From Lanius collurio (taxonomy: Eukaryota > Chordata > Aves > Passeriformes > Laniidae), in assembly GCA_020086605.1 (NCBI GenBank), contig JACBWW010000008.1, positions 10,485,720-10,549,719 of the forward strand: a stretch of 64,000 bases of DNA, written 5' to 3'. The notes beneath the pieces are model-generated. The model saw only the letters and a program-made list of their open reading frames with translations, did no database searches and was not told where the DNA came from. Of the stretch, positions 61,118 through 64,000 are shown piece by piece; position 1 is the first letter of the stretch, and each line of letters begins with the position of its first letter. A program made the translations under genes and the position numbers.

Positions 61118-61850
61118 GACAACAGTGAATGGGATGTGCAGCCTGTAGTTTTATATAGCAGACTTCCATCTTTCACCTTCTAAAGAACATCTCATTCAAT
61201 TTGAATTTCAAAAAGTGTCTCATTCAAACCAGACATGGGGCTTGGTTTATTGCTAACTTGACCACCAGAAAACTGCACCAAGAGATGGCTCAAATGCGAT
61301 AAATGAAATAGATTTCTCTATTATTTAGCAGAGAATTTGAGTGAAGTCAGAGACATCAAATTTTAATGACATTAAGTACAGGAAGCCAATGCTGAAACTT
61401 TGTATTTTTTCCCTGATGAACATGATTCTTTGTCTAAAAGACTGAACACTAAGACAGTATATTATAAAAGCTGTTTTCAGATATAAAAGTGCTTGGGATG
61501 GAAAATTAAAGACAATCTCAGTTAATCTGAGATACCAGAAATAAAAACTGACTTTTTTTTTCTGAGAATACTACTCAAACCATATTTACATCTGGGAAAC
61601 CTCTGGTTCTATCTTCCTGTATCTTTCCAAAACCTGTGTTTCCAAGAGAGGTCCGCATTATGTAACTAATAAAATAATTTTATGTTCACTGTCCTCAGTA
61701 AGGCCTAAATGCTAAAAATAAAAAGAAGTCCTGTGCTACCAATACTTAGACCTAAGCAAAGAGCTTGAATGTTAGCAAACTCAAGGCCTAAAATTTCCAG
61801 TTTAGAAAAACCACAGTGCACTGCTGTCCTATGAATGGTTATCTTAGACT

Positions 61851-61970
61851 TTCCACATTATAACTAGAAGAGTCCTTGAAAAAGACATCCAAGCCACTCA
61901 GTGTAAAACCTTCCAAATTATAATGAAGAGAGCCCTTGAAAAAAACATTCAAGCCACTCAGTGTAAAATC
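61851..61970. repeat. 60-bp tandem duplication (two units)
   Basis: 61851-61910 and 61911-61970 align end to end without gaps. The shared block aagccactcagtgtaaaa is identical, and the remainder shows about ten differences. A local, not very recent duplication inside the SMARCA2 intron. Confidence 0.9.
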
Positions 61971-62949
61971 AGCAATGTATACACTCAGTTCTACTAGTTT
62001 GCTGTTTTGGATTAAAGCAGGTAAGAGTGTATAAGCACGACTGGATTTTTGGTACCCATTTGGCCTTCCACTTGAAAGGCATTTTTTACATCAAAAATCA
62101 TGACTTTTTAATGTTGCCTTTAATTCATTTAAGCATTTTTAACATTAAAAGCAACCATTTTTTACCCAGAAAAAAGCACTATTATGAAATGAAAAGAGTT
62201 ATACATATCATGTAAAACCACTGGTTTTTATCTGAGCATTTTCAAATTTTTTTTATTATGTGAAGCCTCTAAAAGTTATAGGAACTAAGTCCACTTGTCT
62301 GCCTTCTTTCTGAACAGTGTATTTCGCTCTACAGCTACATTTCAGGTCCTGTGTCAAACAACACTTCTAACCTGCAAAGTGACTATGGAAGAGCTTCTCA
62401 CGGAACTAATCTCTTTTGCCAATTGTTTTGGAACTGCTCACTTCAAGTAAGTAAAATACATGTTTTTATGCACCTAAGACTAGTTAAACCAACAAACCCA
62501 GACATTTTTTCCTGGGTATTGCAGTCTCCTGAATTCTGACTACATATGCACAACGTTAAAAGGGAATGAGGTAGCACAGATATCACTAGAGTAAGGAGAA
62601 TACAGACTATCTTTTGCTCTTTATCTGACTATGCAAGACTTGAAATAGTGATAAAAAGACAAACAGCTCTGACTGCTAGACATGCTTTTCAGATTTTTAT
62701 TTTATAAAGGAAGTTTACAAAAATTAAAACCAATTTTTTATATTAACAATTTAAATTATTTCTTAGCCATTAATATTTAACTACACTCTTTCTGTCTTAA
62801 CATTTTCAAGCCCCTTACCTTCAAAGTATGTAGTTTTGCCTCCTCAAGCTTTTACTACCTACTGTCAACTCCTTACTTTCCTTTAAAAACTTCCATGTAA
62901 ATTAATATGAAACACATGAATTTAGCCCACATAGCTTCATAAATCACTT

Positions 62950-63848
62950 GGATGCAGGATTTGAAGGGATATTAGGCAAGTTCACAGACAATAAAAAACT
63001 GGGGAACTGGTGACTCCCTCAAAAGCAGGGAGGGAACTGCAGAGAAACCTCAACAAATGAGAGGACCAGGCAATCACCAATCATATGAAGTTCAAAAAGG
63101 ACGAGATAGATTCTGCTTCTTGGACAGGGAAGTGTGGATATACAGGCAGATGGAGAAATGAGATGTTGGAAAGCAGCACCGCAGAAAGGGACCTCCACGT
63201 CCTGGCTTATGGCAAGCTGAACCTGAGTCAGCAGTGCCTGGCAGGCAGGAGGGCCAACTCTGTCCCGAGGGGCATCAGGCACAGCATCTCCAGCCAGGCA
63301 AGGGAGGGGATTGTCCTGCTCTGCTCTGGGGCGGCCTCACCTCAGTGCTGGGGGCAGTTCTGGGTGCCACAATAGCCTAACATAAGGCTAGAGAGTGCCC
63401 AAAGGAGGGCCACAGGGGTGGTGAAGGGTCTGGAGGGGAAGCTGTATGAGGAGCAGCTGAGGTCAATTGGTCTGTTCAGCCTGGATGAGACTGAGGACAG
63501 ACCTCACTGCAGTTACAACTTCCTTGTGAGGGGAAGAACAGGGGTTGGCACTGATCTGTTCTCTCTGGTGACAGTGACAGGACCTGAGGAAACGGCCTGA
63601 AGTTGTGCCAAGGGAGGTTTAGGTTGGGTATCAGGAAAAGACTCTTCACCCAGAGAGACACTGAGCACTAGAAGAGGCTCCTCAGGCAAGTGGTCACAGC
63701 ACCAGCCTGACAGAGTTCAAGAAGTGTTTGCACAATGCTCTTAGGCACATGGTGTGACTCTTGGGAACGTCATGTGCAGAGCCAGGAACTGGAATCGACC
63801 TTTGTGGTTCCCTTCTAACTCACCATATTCCGTGACTCTGTGAAAACA
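62950..63848 (+). mobile_element. CR1 LINE fragment (RT C-terminal half and 3' UTR)
   Basis: Plus-strand CR1 starting just before the RT active-site region: the 'aagttcacagacaataaaa' stretch at 62978-62996 is a decayed FADDTK. It continues through 'gaacctgagtcagcagtgcctggc' (63223), 'gagagtgcccaaaggagggcc' (63391) and the 3' UTR, ending in gtgactctgtga. About 0.9 kb, 5' truncated, with broken frames. It is antisense to SMARCA2. Confidence 0.85.
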
Positions 63849-64000
63849 GTCTTGACTCTAGGCTCCCCAACTGTTTTACAAACTGTTTCACAGCCTTCAA
63901 ACTTAATATTAAAAGTTGAAGCAAACAGGCATACTTTCAACCAAGTTCTTTCCTACTGGGTCTAAAGTAGAAATCAGAGGTTCTTTTCTAACAGCAAATC

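Overview
This is an AT-rich, intron-rich vertebrate window with no prokaryotic features. It is very probably from a bird, and more narrowly a passerine. Many CR1 LINE fragments are present, and one short element (9881-10023) has a tRNA-Ile-like head joined to a CR1-type tail, the architecture of the zebra-finch SINE TguSINE1. The only protein-coding gene I can support is the 3' end of SMARCA2 (BRM, the SWI/SNF or BAF ATPase), on the minus strand. SMARCA2 is known to be Z-linked in birds, so a Z-chromosome origin is likely but is not shown by the sequence.

Layout. 1-20.7 kb: apparently intergenic DNA downstream of SMARCA2. It holds a both-ends-truncated CR1 (2.0-3.1 kb), an LTR-like GC-rich block (6.6-7.1 kb), a CR1 3' end with a pentamer tail (8.0-8.2 kb), the SINE (9.9-10.0 kb), a 2.6-kb CR1 with most of its endonuclease/reverse transcriptase region (11.35-13.93 kb), a second CR1 with an internal deletion (14.5-15.5 kb) and a third at 19.2-19.9 kb. 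Two unrelated pairs of diverged direct repeats also lie here (10153/13931 and 17127/20521) and match no family I recognise. 20.7-21.65 kb: the probable SMARCA2 3' UTR. 21652-59424: seven coding exons, read right to left, with six introns of 643, 1240, 3971, 1227, 11222 and 18513 bp. 59.4-64 kb: the next upstream intron, which runs off the window and holds a solo-LTR candidate and another CR1.

The exons join in frame with consensus or near-consensus splice sites. They give 318 residues plus a stop: the SnAC segment, a Lys/Arg-rich AT-hook-like region, the whole bromodomain with its acetyl-lysine-reading Asn, an acidic run, a basic linker and the acidic C-terminal tail. Residue choices (for example [16 protein letters not shown]) match SMARCA2 rather than its paralogue SMARCA4. 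Non-coding items worth checking are a perfect X-box palindrome, a 14-bp perfect hairpin, a GC-rich island with a consensus splice donor beside a (CTG)7 tract, a long GTAGA microsatellite, and the apparent absence of the 18-residue alternative exon known in mammals.
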